A DNA stretch of 64,000 nt. It comes from Herbaspirillum robiniae. Lineage in GTDB: Bacteria > Pseudomonadota > Gammaproteobacteria > Burkholderiales > Burkholderiaceae_D. This document shows positions 1 through 8,107 of this stretch, one piece after another. The notes under the pieces were generated by a model. That model saw nothing but the letters and a program-made list of their open reading frames with translations. It had not been told where the DNA came from and did not search any database. Location: contig NZ_NJGU01000004.1 of assembly GCF_002213415.1 (NCBI RefSeq), positions 248,001 to 312,000 of the forward strand, given 5' to 3'. The translations under genes were made by a program, and so were the position numbers. Every line of letters begins with the position of its first letter. The first letter of the stretch is position 1.

Positions 1-1
1 G

Positions 2-496
2 CTGGGGGCGCTGGCCTCCGGCGCGCGCGAGGTGATCGCGGTCGACCTGCACGACAGCAAGCTGGAAGTGGCGAAGTCGCTGGGCGCCACCGCCACCGTG
101 AACGCGCGCGACCCGGATGCGGTAGAGAAGGTCAAGGCCTTGACCCGCGGCGGCGTCGACTACGCGTTCGAGATGGCAGGTTCGGTGCAGGCGATGGAGA
201 TGGCCTACCGCATGACGCGCCGCGGCGGCATGACGGTGACCGCCGGCCTGCCGCCGCCGGACGCGCGCTGGCCGCTGCAGCAGGTCAGCCTGGTGGCCGA
301 GGAACGTACCGTCAAGGGCAGCTACATCGGCTCCTGCGTGCCGCTGCGCGACATCCCGCGCTACATCGGGTTGTACCAGGCCGGGCGCCTGCCGATCGAC
401 AAACTGATGGGCGAGCGCATGGCGCTGGCCGATATCAACCGTGGCTTCGACCGCCTGCACAGCGGCGAGGGACTACGGGACCTGATCGTGTTTTAA
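2..496 (+). CDS. Zinc-type alcohol dehydrogenase, C-terminal part (truncated by window edge)
   Basis: The reading frame is open from the first bases of the window and ends at a TAA, so only about the last 164 residues are present. The visible part is the second half of a medium-chain dehydrogenase Rossmann domain: a nucleotide-binding strand ending in VDL, then LEVAKSLGATATVNARD, where NAD(P)-dependent members recognise the cofactor ribose, and later GGVDYAFEMAG. The catalytic zinc-binding N-terminus lies outside the window, so substrate cannot be judged. Family members oxidise alcohols or S-hydroxymethyl-glutathione. The next gene, a TRAP binding protein, starts about 40 bp downstream on the same strand and could be co-transcribed. 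Confidence 0.85.
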   Translation: MGALASGAREVIAVDLHDSKLEVAKSLGATATVNARDPDAVEKVKALTRGGVDYAFEMAGSVQAMEMAYRMTRRGGMTVTAGLPPPDARWPLQQVSLVAEERTVKGSYIGSCVPLRDIPRYIGLYQAGRLPIDKLMGERMALADINRGFDRLHSGEGLRDLIVF

Positions 497-535
497 CGCC
501 TTCGCAAGGAGGCATCACAAGGAGGAGACCCAAGC

Positions 536-1582
536 ATGACCATAAAAACATTCAGCAGCACGAGAAGGGCCATCCAGGCCGCCATCGCCATGGCCGGCCT
601 GGGCACCCTGGCGCTGCACTCGCCATTGAGCTACGCGCAGCAGCAGATCGTCATCAAGTTCAGCCACGTGGTGGCCAACGACACGCCCAAGGGCAAGGGC
701 GCGGAGCGCTTCAAGGAGCTGGCCGAGAAGGCCACCAAGGGCCGCGTGAAGGTGGAGGTCTATCCCAACAGCACGCTGTACAAGGACAAGGAAGAACTGG
801 AGGCGCTGCAGCTGGGCTCGGTGCAGATGCTGGCGCCGTCGCTGGCCAAGTTCGGCCCGCTGGGCGTGAAGGAGTACGAGGTCTTCGACTTGCCGTATAT
901 CTTCCCCAACACCACGGTGCTCAAGCGCGTCACCGAGGGGCCGGTCGGCCAGAGCCTGTTCCAGAAGCTGGAATCCAAGGGCATCAAGGGCCTGGCCTAC
1001 TGGGACAACGGCATGAAGGTGATGACCGCCAACAAGCCGCTGCACAAGGTCTCGGACTTTCGCGCGCTGAAGATGCGCATCCAGTCTTCCAAGGTGCTGG
1101 ACGAGCAGTTCCGCGCCTTGAAGGCCAACCCGCAGGTGCTGGCCTTCTCCGAGGTCTATACGGCCATGCAGACCGGCGTGGTGGACGGCAGCGAGAACAC
1201 GCCTTCCAATGTCTACACGCAGAAGATGCATGAGGTGCAGTCCAACCTGACCGTGTCCGACCACGGCTACATCGGCTACGCGGTGATCGTGAACAAGAAG
1301 TTCTGGGACTCGCTGCCGGCCGACGTGCGCACCCAGCTCGAAGGCGCGATGAAGGAAGCCACGGTCTACGCCAACACCATCGCGCAGAAGGAGAACGACG
1401 ACGCGCTGGCGGCCATCAAGGCCTCGGGCAAGACCAAGGTCTATTACCTGAGCGACGAGGAAAAGACCGAATGGCGCAAGGCGCTCATGACGGTGCACAA
1501 GAGCATGGCGCCGCGCGTGGGCAAGGACCTGATCGACGCGATCTACAAGGAAAGCGAGGCCGCAGGCGTGAAGATGAACTGA
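536..1582 (+). CDS. TRAP transporter substrate-binding protein, DctP family
   Basis: Periplasmic solute receptor of a tripartite ATP-independent transporter. The 348-residue product has a signal peptide (residues 1-34, cleavage likely after SYA) and then the typical DctP start IKFSHVVANDTPKGKGAERF. The central segment with MKVMTANKPLHKVSDFRALKMR contains the family arginine that binds the carboxylate of the ligand, and a later GVVDGSENTPSN loop is also characteristic. A strong AAGGAGG-like ribosome site precedes the ATG. Ligands of this family are usually C4-dicarboxylates or other organic acids. No DctQ or DctM membrane subunit lies beside it, so it must pair with a permease encoded elsewhere. 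The upstream dehydrogenase may act on the imported compound, which is an inference. Confidence 0.9.
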   Translation: MTIKTFSSTRRAIQAAIAMAGLGTLALHSPLSYAQQQIVIKFSHVVANDTPKGKGAERFKELAEKATKGRVKVEVYPNSTLYKDKEELEALQLGSVQMLAPSLAKFGPLGVKEYEVFDLPYIFPNTTVLKRVTEGPVGQSLFQKLESKGIKGLAYWDNGMKVMTANKPLHKVSDFRALKMRIQSSKVLDEQFRALKANPQVLAFSEVYTAMQTGVVDGSENTPSNVYTQKMHEVQSNLTVSDHGYIGYAVIVNKKFWDSLPADVRTQLEGAMKEATVYANTIAQKENDDALAAIKASGKTKVYYLSDEEKTEWRKALMTVHKSMAPRVGKDLIDAIYKESEAAGVKMN

Positions 1583-1605
1583 TGCCGGCATGACGCCGCA
1601 CCCGC

Positions 1606-1640
1606 AACGGCCCGCAGCGATGCGGGCCGTTTTCGTTTCT
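1606..1640 (+). terminator. Rho-independent terminator after dctP-like gene
   Basis: Perfect 11-bp stem AACGGCCCGCA/TGCGGGCCGTT with a GCGA tetraloop, followed by TTCGTTTCT. It lies just past the TRAP receptor stop and may also serve the convergent MFS gene. Confidence 0.85.
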
Positions 1641-2875
1641 CATTGCGCCGGGCTGCTGCCCCTGTCTGTGCCAGCGCTGGCAGCGGCAGGCCGGCGCATC
1701 ATCCGCCACAGCAGCGCCGCCGCCAACGCGATGGCCAGCGCGCATGCCGCCGACAGCCACAGGCCGGCGCGCTCGCCCGCCGCATCCATCAGCCACGCGT
1801 ACAGGACTGGCGCCGCGGCCGACAGAAGGAATCCCGGCGCCACCAGCCGCCCGACCAGCCGGCCGTAGCTGCGATGGTCGAACAGCAGCAGCGGCAGGGT
1901 GCCGCGGGTGATCGAAAGCAGGCCGTTGCCGGCGCCGTAGAGCAGGGAAAAGGCCAGTCCCGCCGCCGGCGAGTCCCCGGCTGCCAGCGCGATGGCGAAG
2001 GCCGGCGGCAGCAGCAGGCAGGCCGCCAGATTGAGCGCGACCGGGTCCAGCCTGGCGCCTAACAGGACTTCCGCCATGCGCGCCGCCGACTGGCCGACGC
2101 CGCGCATGGCCGCGATCCAGACGGCCGCTACGCCGCCGATGCCCAGCGCGGCGAGGATGGGGATCATGTGCGCCGACATGCCGGCATTGACGAAATTGGC
2201 CAGCGTGGTCAGCAGCGCGAAGAGCAGGCCGGACAGCATCAGTTGCCTGCGCCCTTGCGCGGGAATTGACGGCACGGGCGGCTGCGGTGACAGCACCGCT
2301 TCCGCCTGCCGCGGTACAGGCGCACGGCCCGCGCCGGCCGGGAGCGTCCCGTGCAGCGGCAGCGTGCACAAGGCCAGCGCGGCATAGGTCCACAATGCGC
2401 CGCGCCAGCCGGCAGCGTCGCTCAAGGCCTGTCCCAGCGGCCAGAACAGCGTGGCCGAGAGACCGCCCGGCAGCGTGATCTGCGACATCGCGCGGCGCGC
2501 CCCGGCGCCGGCGGCGCCGGCCAGCGCGGCAAAGGCGGCGTCGTACAGCGTGCAGCGCATGCCCAGTCCCAGCAGCAGCCAGCCGGCGTAGTACAGCGGC
2601 GCCCCTTGGCTCATGGCCAGCAGAGAGCAGCCGGCCGCGTTGAGCAGCGATCCCGCGCACATCACCGCGCGTCCGCCGTGGCGGTCGCTCATGGCGCCGA
2701 TCCAAGGCGAACACAGTCCCGTCGCCAGCAGGGCGAGCGCGAAGCCGCCCTGAATCGCCGCGCTGCTCCAGCCCAGGCCTGCACTCATGGCCCGGCCCAG
2801 CGCACCGACCAGGTAATAGGTGATGCCCCAGCTGATCATCTGCCCCAGGCCCAGGCAGAGGACGATCTTTCTCAT
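1640..2875 (-). CDS. MFS transporter
   Basis: A 411-residue protein made almost entirely of hydrophobic segments, about twelve, with the major facilitator loop DRHGGRAVM between helices 2 and 3 (seen as GAMSDRHGGRAVMCAG). It starts MRKIVLCLGLGQMISWGITYYLVG, typical of MFS members in proteobacteria with no known substrate. Its start codon overlaps the stop of the upstream acetyltransferase by 4 bp (ATGA), so the two are translationally coupled and form an operon. Pairing an exporter with an acetyltransferase suggests detoxification or efflux of a small amine, which is an inference; the substrate cannot be read from sequence. Confidence 0.88.
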   Translation of the reverse strand: MRKIVLCLGLGQMISWGITYYLVGALGRAMSAGLGWSSAAIQGGFALALLATGLCSPWIGAMSDRHGGRAVMCAGSLLNAAGCSLLAMSQGAPLYYAGWLLLGLGMRCTLYDAAFAALAGAAGAGARRAMSQITLPGGLSATLFWPLGQALSDAAGWRGALWTYAALALCTLPLHGTLPAGAGRAPVPRQAEAVLSPQPPVPSIPAQGRRQLMLSGLLFALLTTLANFVNAGMSAHMIPILAALGIGGVAAVWIAAMRGVGQSAARMAEVLLGARLDPVALNLAACLLLPPAFAIALAAGDSPAAGLAFSLLYGAGNGLLSITRGTLPLLLFDHRSYGRLVGRLVAPGFLLSAAAPVLYAWLMDAAGERAGLWLSAACALAIALAAALLWRMMRRPAAASAGTDRGSSPAQ

Positions 2876-3426
2876 GCGGCGCCGGGCGCCATGGCCGCAC
2901 CCGGTCCCAGCGGGCGTTGCATCAGCACGGTGTCGATCCAGCGGCCGTGCTTGTAGCCGACGTGCTTCAGCAGGCCCGCCCGTTCAAAGCCGAACTTGCT
3001 GTGCAGCGCCATCGACGCCGCGTTGCCGGTCTCGTTCGGCATGGCGATGACTGCCAGCATCTGCCGCCACGGCCCGCGTTCGCAGCGCTCGAGCAGGGCC
3101 TGCATCAGCAGGCTGCCGATGCCCAGTCCGCCCGAGCCGCGCGCCAGGTAGACCGATTCCTCAATGGTGTGGCGATAGGCCGGGCGCGGGCGGTAGGGCG
3201 TGGCGTAGCAGTAGCCGGCGAGCGCGCCGGCATGCTCGGCCACCAGCCATGGCAGGCCCGCCTGCAGCACCGCGCTGCGGCGCGCGGCCATGTCGGCGGC
3301 CGAGGGAGGCTCCAGTTCGAAGGTGGCCAGCTCGTGCAGCACGTAATGGGCGTAGATGGCCTGGATGGCGGGCAGGTCGGCGTCGGTGGCGTCGCGGACG
3401 ATGACGGGGGCGTCGGCAGCTTGCAT
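2872..3426 (-). CDS. GNAT N-acetyltransferase, phosphinothricin acetyltransferase (Pat/Bar) type
   Basis: 184 residues covering one GNAT domain. Recognisable family landmarks are the N-terminal VRDATDADLPAIQAIYAHYV, the acetyl-CoA binding loop GLGIGSLLMQAL preceded by TIEESVYLA, then NETGNAASMALHSKFGF and the C-terminal VGYKHGRWIDTVLMQRPL, an arrangement typical of phosphinothricin and methionine-sulfoximine acetyltransferases. These enzymes transfer acetyl from acetyl-CoA to the amino group of glutamate-analogue toxins or amino acid derivatives. The gene is first in a two-gene operon with the MFS transporter and is divergent from a LysR regulator, which is the natural candidate to control it. 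The actual substrate is unknown. Confidence 0.88.
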   Translation of the reverse strand: MQAADAPVIVRDATDADLPAIQAIYAHYVLHELATFELEPPSAADMAARRSAVLQAGLPWLVAEHAGALAGYCYATPYRPRPAYRHTIEESVYLARGSGGLGIGSLLMQALLERCERGPWRQMLAVIAMPNETGNAASMALHSKFGFERAGLLKHVGYKHGRWIDTVLMQRPLGPGAAMAPGAA

Positions 3427-3491
3427 GGTGTTTTCCGTGGTGGGGGACGACCATGATGCTGCGCCGGATGGTATAAAAGAAGCCTTGCCTG

Positions 3492-3508
3492 CTTATGCGA
3501 TGCATAAG
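3492..3508. promoter_or_regulatory. LysR-type operator candidate (T-N11-A dyad)
   Basis: Perfect inverted repeat CTTATGC-GAT-GCATAAG in the 109-bp gap between the divergent acetyltransferase and LysR genes. It contains the T-N11-A dyad (TATGC-GAT-GCATA) that LysR regulators usually bind. It sits 28 bp upstream of the LysR start. The assignment is inferred from position and shape. Confidence 0.6.
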
Positions 3509-3535
3509 CAATTATTTGAGTTGGGAATAGCGCAG

Positions 3536-4432
3536 ATGAAGAACTTCAATCTCGATCACCTGCAGACCTTCGTTGCGGTCATCCGCCACGGCAGTTTTTC
3601 CGCCGCGGCCGACAGCATGGACATTTCACAACCGGCGGTGAGCCAGCAGGTCCGCCAGCTGGAGCGCACGCTGGGAACGCCGCTGGTGGAGCGCGTCGGC
3701 CGCCGCGCGCGGGCCACTGCGGCGGGGCAGGAGTTGCTGGGCCATGCGGCGCAGATCGAGGCTGCCGTCGATGCCGCGGTGGAGGCGGTGTCGCGCCGCG
3801 CCGGCAGCGCCGCCGGGCGCGTGCGCCTGGGCACCGGGGCGACGGCCTGCATCTTCCTGCTGCCGGCGGTGCTGAAGGATTTGCGCCGGCGCTTCCCGGC
3901 GCTGGAGATCACGGTATCGACCGGCAACACCGCCGACATCGCCAAGGCGGTGGAAGACAACCTGCTCGATGTGGGCCTGGTCACCATGCCGGTGTCGGGG
4001 CGCATGTTCGAGATCACGCCGGTGCTGGACGACGAGTTCGTGCTGCTGGCGCCGCCGGGCATGGCGCTGCCGGCGCGGGTCACGGCGGCGGCGCTGGCGG
4101 ACCAGCCGGTGCTGCTGTTCGAGCCCGGCGGCAACACCCGCCGTATCACCGACGAATGGTTCGCGCGCGCCGGCGTACGGCTGGCGCCGGTGATGTCGCT
4201 GGGCAGCGTGGAGGCGATCAAGGAGCTGGTGTCGGCCGGGCTGGGATGCGCGATCTTGCCTGCGATGGCGGTGCCGCAGGCAAAGCCGAAGGGCGGGATG
4301 ACGGTGCACCCCTTGTCGCCGCGCCTGCAGCGCCGGCTGGCGGTGGTGATACGGCGCGACAAGCGGCTGCACGCCGGACTGGCCGACGTGGTGCGCAGCC
4401 TGGAGCAGCTGGGACGAAAACCGGGGCGATAA
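3536..4432 (+). CDS. LysR family transcriptional regulator
   Basis: 298-residue regulator. The N-terminal winged helix-turn-helix (residues 1-60) reads MKNFNLDHLQTFVAVIRHGSFSAAADSMDISQPAVSQQVRQLE, and the rest (about 90-295) is the two-lobed effector domain with GRVRLGTGATACIFLLP at its start. The frame is open further upstream, but I chose the ATG immediately before the conserved HTH because the upstream part crosses the promoter region and operator dyad; an in-frame ATG at 3500 is a weaker alternative. Divergent orientation to the acetyltransferase-MFS operon and the dyad between them suggest that it controls that operon and itself. The effector is unknown. Confidence 0.9.
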   Translation: MKNFNLDHLQTFVAVIRHGSFSAAADSMDISQPAVSQQVRQLERTLGTPLVERVGRRARATAAGQELLGHAAQIEAAVDAAVEAVSRRAGSAAGRVRLGTGATACIFLLPAVLKDLRRRFPALEITVSTGNTADIAKAVEDNLLDVGLVTMPVSGRMFEITPVLDDEFVLLAPPGMALPARVTAAALADQPVLLFEPGGNTRRITDEWFARAGVRLAPVMSLGSVEAIKELVSAGLGCAILPAMAVPQAKPKGGMTVHPLSPRLQRRLAVVIRRDKRLHAGLADVVRSLEQLGRKPGR

Positions 4433-4461
4433 GACGCAGGGGCCGGGCGGGCCGGACAGGA

Positions 4462-4686
4462 TTATTTCTTGCGCGCGGCGACGTATTGCTCGGCGGCACT
4501 GACCGCATTCTGCAGCGCCTCGACCTTGGTCTTGCCGGGCTGGAAATCGCCGAAGTCGTGCGTGGTGCGGTCGGGAAAATCGATGTGCACGAAGGCCGAC
4601 CATTTGCCGTCGGTGCGCAGTACGGGAGTGAGGTTGATGGTGGCGCCCATGTAGCTTTGGGCGACTTTGCCTAACGGTCCGTTCAT
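4462..4686 (-). CDS. Small hypothetical protein (74 aa)
   Basis: A compact 74-residue protein with no signal peptide or membrane segment. It has a beta-rich first half (INLTPVLRTDGKWSAFVHIDF), a middle DFGDFQPGKTKVEALQNAV and an alanine-rich C-terminal helix ending AARKK. The pattern looks like a small alpha/beta fold of the kind annotated as conserved hypothetical in Burkholderiales, but I do not recognise the family. Codon use resembles the neighbours. It stands alone between the LysR gene and the DhaK-DhaL gene. The start could also be the internal ATG at 4650. Confidence 0.6.
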   Translation of the reverse strand: MNGPLGKVAQSYMGATINLTPVLRTDGKWSAFVHIDFPDRTTHDFGDFQPGKTKVEALQNAVSAAEQYVAARKK

Positions 4687-4842
4687 GTTGCCTGATGGAA
4701 TGTTGCTGGGAGAATGTAACTGGAATTCAAGCTCATGCTTGAGTCAACGCGCGGTCATGCGAAGCATGCGAACGGCGATGATGCCACAGCCCGCAAGTTC
4801 TTGCAGGTTCTCGTTTCCATGGATGAGCCCCGATTTGCGAGT

Positions 4843-4885
4843 GATCAAGAAAGGGCGCCGCGCTGAGCGGCGCCCTGGTCTTTTT
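4843..4885 (-). terminator. Terminator of the dihydroxyacetone kinase gene
   Basis: Stem GGGCGCCGC/GCGGCGCCC with a five-base loop at 4853-4875. Minus-strand transcripts end in TTTCTT and plus-strand ones in TTTTTT after CTGGTC, so it is potentially bidirectional. Confidence 0.75.
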
Positions 4886-4896
4886 TGCGCGGGATG

Positions 4897-6615
4897 TCAG
4901 GCCTTGAGCGCGTCGCGCACCGACGCGAGCCACAGTCCGACGGCATGCGCGCCCGGATCCGGATGGCCCAGCGCGCGCTGGCCGATGTAGCTGGAGCGCC
5001 CGCGGCGCGGCGTCATGGCGGAGGTGGCGGCCGCGCCCTGTTCGGCTGCCGACACCGCGGCGTCGAGCGCAACGGCGGTGGTCTCGCCGGCGTCAAGCGA
5101 CGCCTGCAGCGCCTGCGCCGCCGGCAGCAGCGCATCGACCATGGTGCGGTCGCCGCCCTTGGCGCCGCCCAGCTCCATGACGCCCTTGACCGCTTCGGAA
5201 AACGCCGCGGCCCAGGCCGGGGCGTTGGCGTGCCACTGTTCTTCGAGGCTGGCCGCCGCGCGCATGAGCAGGATGGCGTAGAGCGGACCGGAGGTGCCGC
5301 CGACCACGCGGCGCACGGTGGCCGACATCGCGCGCAGCACCGCCGCCGGCTGCTGCTCCGAAGGCCAGCCGGCAAGGTCTTCCCGTATGCCTTGCGCGGC
5401 GCGCGCCATGCTGATGCCGAGGTCGCCGTCGCCGACCTTCTGGTCCATGTCGGTGAGCAGCGCTTCGGCCTGCTGCAGGCGCGCGCATACCGCTTCGATC
5501 ACGCGGCGCAGCGGCGCATCGGCCGACATGCGCGCGCCATCCTGCGCGGTGGGCGTGACCGGCGCGGCCGCCGCTGCATGCACCGATTGCGTCCCGGCGG
5601 CGATGCGGCCGTCCCCGGCCGGCCAGGCCGGCGCCTGCGTGGCCGCGTCCAGCAGGGCCAGGCGACGCTCGTCCACGCGCAGCAGCGTGAGCGAGATGCC
5701 GGCCATTTCCAGCGCCGACAGGAAAGTGCCGGCCCAGGCGCGCTCGACCTTGATGTTCTGTTTCGCCAGCTGCGCCAGCGCCGATCCGGCGACGATGTCC
5801 AGTTCGCTGGCCGGCGTGCCGCCCAGGTTGTTGACCAGCAGCGCGACGTGCTCGCCCGCTTGCAGCGCCAGGTCGCCGGCGATCTGCTTGAGCAGGCGGG
5901 CCGCGACATCGGCCGCCGGCACCAGCGTGCCGCGTTCCACGCCGGCTTCGCCGTGGATGCCTAGGCCCCATTCGATTTCGGCCTCGTCCAGCGTGAAGCC
6001 CGGCTTGCCGGCCGCCGGCACGGTGCAGGGCGTGAGGGCGACACCCATGGTGCCCAGCGCGGCCGCAGCATCGCGCGCGGCCTGTGCGACTTCGGCCAGC
6101 GGGGCGCCGCCGGATGCTGCCGCGCCCGCGATCTTGTGGACCAGCACGGTGCCGGCCAGGCCGCGGCGTCCGGCATGGTCGCCGTTGGCCGACAGCGCGA
6201 CGTCGTCGGCCACCACCACCATCTCCACGGCGATGCCTTCGGCGCGCGCGATCTCGGCTGCGAGGCCGAAGTTGAGGCGGTCGCCGGTGTAGTTCTTGAC
6301 GATCAGCAGCACGCCGGCCCGGCCTGCGACGGCGCGGATGGCTTCCAGCACGGCGTCGGTGGAGGGCGAGGTGAAGACTTCGCCGGCCACGGCGGCGCTG
6401 AGCATGCCCGCGCCGACATAGCCGCCGTGCGCCGGTTCATGGCCTGCGCCGCCGCCGGAGATGAGCGCCACCTCGCCGCGCGCGGCGGCTTCGCGGGCGT
6501 CGGCGCGCAGCACGATGTTCTGGCCCTGCAGCAGGGCCAGTTGCGGATGCAGCGCGGCCAGGCCGGCCAGCATGTCGGGCACGACGTGCGCGACTTCGTT
6601 GATGAGCTTTTTCAT
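4897..6615 (-). CDS. ATP-dependent dihydroxyacetone kinase, DhaK-DhaL fusion
   Basis: Single-chain (Citrobacter-type) kinase that phosphorylates dihydroxyacetone or another short keto-sugar using ATP. The DhaK domain occupies roughly residues 1-330, with the substrate-site glycine loop ISGGGAGHEPAHGGYVGAGML and the substrate-binding histidine at about residue 221 in LGIHGE. A linker follows, and the DhaL ATP domain (about 365-570) shows the Mg-binding MDQKVGDGDLGISMARAAQG and the GGTSGPLYAILLMRAA nucleotide loop. The ATG at 6615 was chosen because it has an AAGGAGA ribosome site and begins the conserved MKKLINEV; the frame extends 12 codons upstream without such support. No glycerol dehydrogenase or PTS DhaM partner is nearby, consistent with direct ATP use. 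Confidence 0.93.
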   Translation of the reverse strand: MKKLINEVAHVVPDMLAGLAALHPQLALLQGQNIVLRADAREAAARGEVALISGGGAGHEPAHGGYVGAGMLSAAVAGEVFTSPSTDAVLEAIRAVAGRAGVLLIVKNYTGDRLNFGLAAEIARAEGIAVEMVVVADDVALSANGDHAGRRGLAGTVLVHKIAGAAASGGAPLAEVAQAARDAAAALGTMGVALTPCTVPAAGKPGFTLDEAEIEWGLGIHGEAGVERGTLVPAADVAARLLKQIAGDLALQAGEHVALLVNNLGGTPASELDIVAGSALAQLAKQNIKVERAWAGTFLSALEMAGISLTLLRVDERRLALLDAATQAPAWPAGDGRIAAGTQSVHAAAAAPVTPTAQDGARMSADAPLRRVIEAVCARLQQAEALLTDMDQKVGDGDLGISMARAAQGIREDLAGWPSEQQPAAVLRAMSATVRRVVGGTSGPLYAILLMRAAASLEEQWHANAPAWAAAFSEAVKGVMELGGAKGGDRTMVDALLPAAQALQASLDAGETTAVALDAAVSAAEQGAAATSAMTPRRGRSSYIGQRALGHPDPGAHAVGLWLASVRDALKA

Positions 6616-6720
6616 GCGTCTCCTTCCTCGTGGCGGGGAAGCGGCGCGCATGGGATTGGAAAGCCTGTTGTGATGAGGCGCGCCGCGATGCGGAGATTCT
6701 AGACCATCCGCAGCGCGTGT

Positions 6721-7548
6721 TCAGGAGGACAGCTGCGCATGGTTGGCCGACATGGCGCGCAGCGCTTCGGCGGTGCCACCGTCGGCCGGCAGGAAGGTCT
6801 CCACGGCCAGCTCGGAGAGCGTGATGTCCTGGGGTGTTCCGAACACCATGGTGGTGCTGATCAGCGACAGCTGCTCGCCGGGCGCGCCGGGCGCGTGCAG
6901 CTGCAGCGGCACGGCGATGGCGTCGATCTCGCCATGCGCGGGCTGGCCGGCGCTGAAGCCGTTTTCATCCGGGTAGGCGGAAAGTTCATCCAGCAGCGCC
7001 GACAGGAAAGGGTCGGCGGTCTGTTGCGCCTGGTGCGCCAGCCGGTGCAGCAGGTGTGCGCGCCATTGCTTCAGGTTGACGATGGCCGGCGCCACGCCGC
7101 GCGGATGCAGCGACAGGCGCAGGACATTGACCGGGCCTTGCAGCAATCCGGGATCGACGCCCTGCAGTAGCGGCGCCAGCGCGCGGTTGGCCATCAGCAT
7201 GTGCCAATGACCGTCGACCGCCAGCGCGGGATACGGCTCGTGCGCATGCAGGATGGCTTCGATCGCGTTGCGCGTCTGTTGCAGGGCCTGGTCGTCCAGG
7301 GCCCTTTCGCGATAGCGCGGCGCATAGCCGGCCGCCAGCAGCAGGCTGTTGCGGTTGCGCAGCGGGATCTCCAGTTGCTCGGCCAGGCGCAGCAGCAGAT
7401 CGGCGCTGGGCTGCGCGCGCCCGGTTTCGATGAAGCTGAGATGGCGGGTGGAAATGCCGGCGTCGCAGGCCAGGTCCAGCTGGCTCAGGCGGCGCTGCCG
7501 GCGCCAGTGGCGCAGGTGGTCGCCGATGGTGGAGGGAGAGGTGTCCAT
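6721..7548 (-). CDS. XRE-family regulator with MmyB-like ligand-binding domain
   Basis: 275 residues. The N-terminal HTH (about 8-65) reads LRHWRRQRRLSQLDLACDAGISTRHLSFIETGRAQPS. The C-terminal part (about 100-270) matches the MmyB-like PAS-related domain: YPALAVDGHWHMLMANRALAPLL, then a helical region with NLKQWRAHLLHRL and a late LSLISTTMVFGTPQDITLSELAVETFLPAD. Such regulators usually repress a neighbouring gene for a small oxidoreductase or SnoaL-like protein, and ligands related to acyl chains have been proposed. A perfect 15-bp inverted repeat lies 38 bp upstream of its start, and the same repeat lies before the SnoaL gene at 8218, which points to autoregulation and control of that gene (inference). 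Confidence 0.9.
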   Translation of the reverse strand: MDTSPSTIGDHLRHWRRQRRLSQLDLACDAGISTRHLSFIETGRAQPSADLLLRLAEQLEIPLRNRNSLLLAAGYAPRYRERALDDQALQQTRNAIEAILHAHEPYPALAVDGHWHMLMANRALAPLLQGVDPGLLQGPVNVLRLSLHPRGVAPAIVNLKQWRAHLLHRLAHQAQQTADPFLSALLDELSAYPDENGFSAGQPAHGEIDAIAVPLQLHAPGAPGEQLSLISTTMVFGTPQDITLSELAVETFLPADGGTAEALRAMSANHAQLSS

Positions 7549-7585
7549 GCCGCGCAGGATAGCGCAGCGCCGGGAAGGCAGTCCA

Positions 7586-7600
7586 TTACCTGCGAGGTAA
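7586..7600. promoter_or_regulatory. Operator candidate A for the XRE/MmyB regulator
   Basis: Perfect inverted repeat TTACCT-GCG-AGGTAA located 38 bp upstream of the regulator start codon. Its exact reverse complement occurs at 8108-8122 before the SnoaL-like gene. Identity and position suggest a shared regulator-binding site. Confidence 0.65.
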
Positions 7601-7683
7601 GGCGGGTCAGCGCCTCAGGATTCCCCTGATGGAGGCGCCGGGCCGGGCGGACTATGCTGCTCTACAGTAGGGGGGAGAACATC

Positions 7684-7983
7684 ATGTGTACAAATGCGCA
7701 AAGCATTGCCGGCCGGCATGTGCAGATCGTCCGGCGGCTGGGGGAAATGGCTGAAAACGGCGAGCAGGTGGACCAGCTCGTGCGGGCGACCATCAGGAAC
7801 TGCTTCACGGCGATGCGAACGGCGGGCACGGACGCCACCGAAGCGGTGGAGATCATCTGCGGCCTCCTGGAGGCGGAGCTGGCTGCGCCCGGCGCCGAGC
7901 GGGCCGGATGCAGGAACGTGCTGGAGTCGGCTGAAATGCACGCCGAATACCTGCTCTTCACCGAGCAGAGATCCTTGCACTGA
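7684..7983 (+). CDS. Hypothetical protein (99 aa)
   Basis: A 99-residue soluble helical protein beginning MCTNAQSIAGRHVQIVRRLGEMAENGEQVDQLV. It has no signal sequence, membrane segment or recognised motif; the two cysteines in NCFTAM and EIICGL and a run of acidic helices are the only notable features. The ATG at 7684 follows a purine-rich AGGGGGGAGAAC stretch that can act as a ribosome site, which decides the start over an in-frame upstream codon. It lies between the two inverted-repeat operators of the XRE regulator, so it may belong to that regulon. I do not recognise a family; coding potential is plausible but not certain. Confidence 0.5.
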   Translation: MCTNAQSIAGRHVQIVRRLGEMAENGEQVDQLVRATIRNCFTAMRTAGTDATEAVEIICGLLEAELAAPGAERAGCRNVLESAEMHAEYLLFTEQRSLH

Positions 7984-8047
7984 GGGCTGGCGGGAATGGC
8001 GGGACTTTTTCCGGGCAGGCGGCCCGGGGAGTCGGCATTTGGCAATC

Positions 8048-8087
8048 GGAAATTGGAAATTGGAAATTGGAAATTGGAAATTGGAAA
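8048..8087. repeat. Heptamer tandem repeat (GGAAATT)5
   Basis: Five exact head-to-tail copies of GGAAATT from 8048 to 8082, followed by a partial sixth copy GGAAA. It lies in the non-coding gap before the SnoaL-like gene, about 20 bp upstream of operator B. It is AT-rich in a GC-rich region and could vary in copy number by slippage. Confidence 0.9.
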
Positions 8088-8107
8088 GCAGGATGCGGCG
8101 GCTTTCA

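Noticed and set aside
515-1591. 358-codon minus-strand ORF opposite the TRAP receptor
   Set aside because: Composition is His/Arg/Leu-rich and non-natural; the plus-strand gene is unambiguous.
8041-8090. Short repeats considered as a CRISPR array
   Set aside because: The units are contiguous 7-mers without spacers and there are no cas genes.
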